Part shown: positions 22,305 through 23,373 of the stretch, in pieces
Numbering within the stretch: position 1 is the first letter of the stretch
Layout of the letters: the number at the start of each line of letters is the position of its first letter
Assembly: GCA_964558445.1 (NCBI GenBank)
Contig: CAZLEA010000028.1
Coordinates: forward strand, 1 to 23,373
DNA length: 23,373 nucleotides
Direction: 5' to 3'
Source: CAYXVJ01 sp964558445
GTDB taxonomy: Bacteria; Bacillota; Clostridia; Saccharofermentanales; Fastidiosipilaceae
Program-made: the position numbers and the translations under genes
Notes under the pieces: model-generated
Told to the model about the DNA's origin: nothing
The model's input: only the letters and a program-made list of their open reading frames with translations
The model's database searches: none

Positions 22305-22949
22305 ATGAGAAGAAAAGTATTGATTTTTAGCACTATGATGATCTTGGGATTCGTGTGCATTTTCTCTATTGCGTGTACGAACAGTCAAGTTGAAGACAGA
22401 CTGAGTCAAGAAGAAATAGAGGGGTTACGAAATGAATATCCAATATACAATAATGTAGCTCCTTATGTTGAGATATCAAGAGAGATGACACTCGAAGAAG
22501 TTAGTGATGTTGCGGATACTTTTATTTATGGAAGGATTAAAGGAGAAGCCTTTCGGCGTTCAGATAACACTGGAACAGGCATTCCTGAGTTAGATGATAA
22601 GTTAAATGATAAGGGAGGGTTTGAATCGGTATACGCTGGTTATACTTTGGAAGTTTTAAATGATACGGAAGGTATGTTAAAGAAAGGCAGCCTCGTGACG
22701 ATAGAAGTAAACGAGGTATTCTGGGATATGATGCCGAATTTTAGTGACGGTATGGAGGTTATTGTGCCTGTAACTTCATGGGCTAATACAGGCAATCTAG
22801 ATCGCTACAATTTCACAAGAACGGGAATGTTCTACGTTACTGAAGATGATTATGCCCTTGCTGTTTATCAAGATGATAACGATGCAATTACAGGCATGAA
22901 AGTTGATCCAGCGATGACCGCAATTCAAGATCTTGCACATCAGAAGTGA
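22305..22949 (+). CDS. Predicted lipoprotein of unknown function paired with the protease
   Basis: A 214-residue protein with a signal sequence (MRRKVLIFSTMMILGFVCIF) ending in FSIAC, an imperfect lipobox with Ser at -3, so lipid attachment at Cys24 is likely but not certain. The mature part has an acidic, low-complexity start and a beta-rich region (YAGYTLEVLNDTEG, KKGSLVTIEVNEVFW, GMEVIVPVTSW, GMFYVTEDDYALAVY) like small Firmicutes lipoproteins of the pattern Y-x-L-x-V-x-x-x-x-K-G. No named domain is recognised. AGGAGG 10 bases before ATG 22305 fixes the start; an upstream ATG at 22269 overlaps the protease end and is poorer. It might assist, anchor or inhibit the protease made from the same transcript; this is inference from adjacency. 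Confidence 0.75.
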   Translation: MRRKVLIFSTMMILGFVCIFSIACTNSQVEDRLSQEEIEGLRNEYPIYNNVAPYVEISREMTLEEVSDVADTFIYGRIKGEAFRRSDNTGTGIPELDDKLNDKGGFESVYAGYTLEVLNDTEGMLKKGSLVTIEVNEVFWDMMPNFSDGMEVIVPVTSWANTGNLDRYNFTRTGMFYVTEDDYALAVYQDDNDAITGMKVDPAMTAIQDLAHQK

Positions 22950-22967
22950 TGGCATCAGATTAGACGG

Positions 22968-22985
22968 CGGAGATTAACTTCTCCG
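22968..22985 (+). terminator. Weak hairpin after the lipoprotein gene
   Basis: CGGAGA (22968-22973) pairs with TCTCCG (22980-22985) around six bases, 19 bases after the stop. Only two T follow, so termination is uncertain. The remainder of 22986-23037 shows no gene. Confidence 0.3.
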
Positions 22986-23037
22986 TTACAGATAATAAGT
23001 CCGCAAGATAAAACACCGTCAGTAAACGTCGGAGTGA

Positions 23038-23250
23038 TTAAACGGGAGCACATTTTGGTTCATTCATGGTAATGAACCAGACTCTCACGTTGTGATCGTT
23101 CTCGCGATACGATTTCCACCAATGCCAGAGTGTTTTCTTGTCTGGATATCCAAGCTCTCGAATGGTATCTGCATAGCTGTGATCAAATCGGATGAATGTG
23201 TTAATGGCTTTTTCTACTTCTTCTTGACTGTAGATGGTTGTAAATCCTTT
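23038..23250 (-). pseudogene. IS3-family OrfA-like transposase remnant
   Basis: The - strand frame reads YSQEEVEKAINTFIRFDHSY, then ADTIRELGYPDKKTLWHWWK and SYREN, the N-terminal helix-turn-helix of IS3/IS150-type OrfA. The likely original start is an ATC at 23233-23235, placed 8-10 bases after GAAAGG, where an ATG is expected. The similarity stops after about 50 residues and is replaced by an unrelated tail ending at a stop (23038-23040). No OrfB is present. The fragment is therefore inactive. Confidence 0.6.
23057..23078. repeat. Perfect 8-bp inverted repeat at the broken end of the IS3 remnant
   Basis: GGTTCATT (23057-23064) and AATGAACC (23071-23078) flank a 6-base loop. It coincides with the region where IS3 similarity is lost, so it may mark the deletion junction or belong to the sequence that replaced the IS. 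Confidence 0.4.
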
Positions 23251-23373
23251 CTACTTTTGGTCCAGGATTACCACCGCAGCCCCTTTTGGGTAATTCTAGT
23301 TTAACAAACACATTCTCGCGTCGTCTGAGCTCCTGGTTTAGTCTCTCTAGAAGATTCGTACTTCTAATACGAG
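23201..23373 (-). pseudogene. IS256-family (mutator-type) transposase remnant, broken by the IS3-like fragment
   Basis: From the right edge the - strand frame reads RIRSTNLLERLNQELRRREN, the conserved C-terminal block of IS256-type transposases (T-N-x-x-E-R-x-N-x-E-x-R-R-R). After this the expected continuation is lost and the frame runs on through unrelated sequence (KRGCGGNPGPK) into an out-of-phase reading of the IS3-like fragment, ending at 23201-23203. The junction lies near 23305-23315. The rest of the transposase, if present, is beyond the window. Confidence 0.7.

Noticed and set aside
23092..23304. A 70-codon + strand frame at the right end
   Set aside because: It is antisense to recognisable IS3 and IS256 fragments and has no features of its own.
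21560..23373. Prophage or plasmid origin for the AT-rich segment
   Set aside because: No integrase, replication, partition or phage structural gene is visible; only transposase sequences support mobility.

Overview
The window reads as chromosomal DNA of a Gram-positive Bacillota, probably an anaerobic Clostridia-type fermenter. The evidence is frequent strong AGGAGG-type ribosome binding sites, a compact classical rho-independent terminator, a Firmicutes-type mevalonate cluster (mvaK1-mvaD-mvaK2-fni), intracellular GH8 and GH43 glycosidases and low-GC-Gram-positive insertion sequences. The genus cannot be fixed from sequence alone. Base composition is mid-GC and even up to about 19.2 kb, then clearly AT-rich from about 21.3 to 22.95 kb.

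Layout. 1-5.5 kb (+ strand): the C-terminal part of an arginase-family ureohydrolase, a single-domain rhodanese, a GNAT-like acyltransferase, a GH43 galactanase-like enzyme, a divergent HAM1/RdgB-type protein, a GH8 exo-oligoxylanase-like enzyme whose ribosome binding site lies in a long stem, and a flavodoxin. A decayed kinase-like fragment follows (about 5.5-5.74 kb). 5.74-11.48 kb (- strand): one tightly packed apparent operon, read right to left: small two-helix membrane protein, TctA-family permease, mevalonate kinase, diphosphomevalonate decarboxylase, phosphomevalonate kinase, type 2 IPP isomerase. It covers every step from mevalonate to IPP/DMAPP, but HMG-CoA synthase and reductase are absent from the window. 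This makes the transporter pair at its head the most interesting association here.

11.7-19.2 kb: a P-loop kinase and a Nudix protein fused to a pyrophosphatase-like domain (+); a PlsC-type acyltransferase with a zinc ribbon (-); a two-gene ABC exporter (+) behind a promoter with operator-like repeats; a DJ-1/PfpI protein (-); and a mycothione-reductase/lipoamide-dehydrogenase-like flavoprotein (+) ending in a strong terminator.

19.2-23.37 kb is an accessory segment: an intact IS1634-type transposase gene (-), then an AT-rich pair encoding a secreted metzincin-like protease and a lipoprotein (+), then nested remnants of IS3-type and IS256-type transposases (-) running off the right edge. The protease-lipoprotein pair looks horizontally acquired. 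No tRNA, rRNA, CRISPR array or phage structural gene was recognised.
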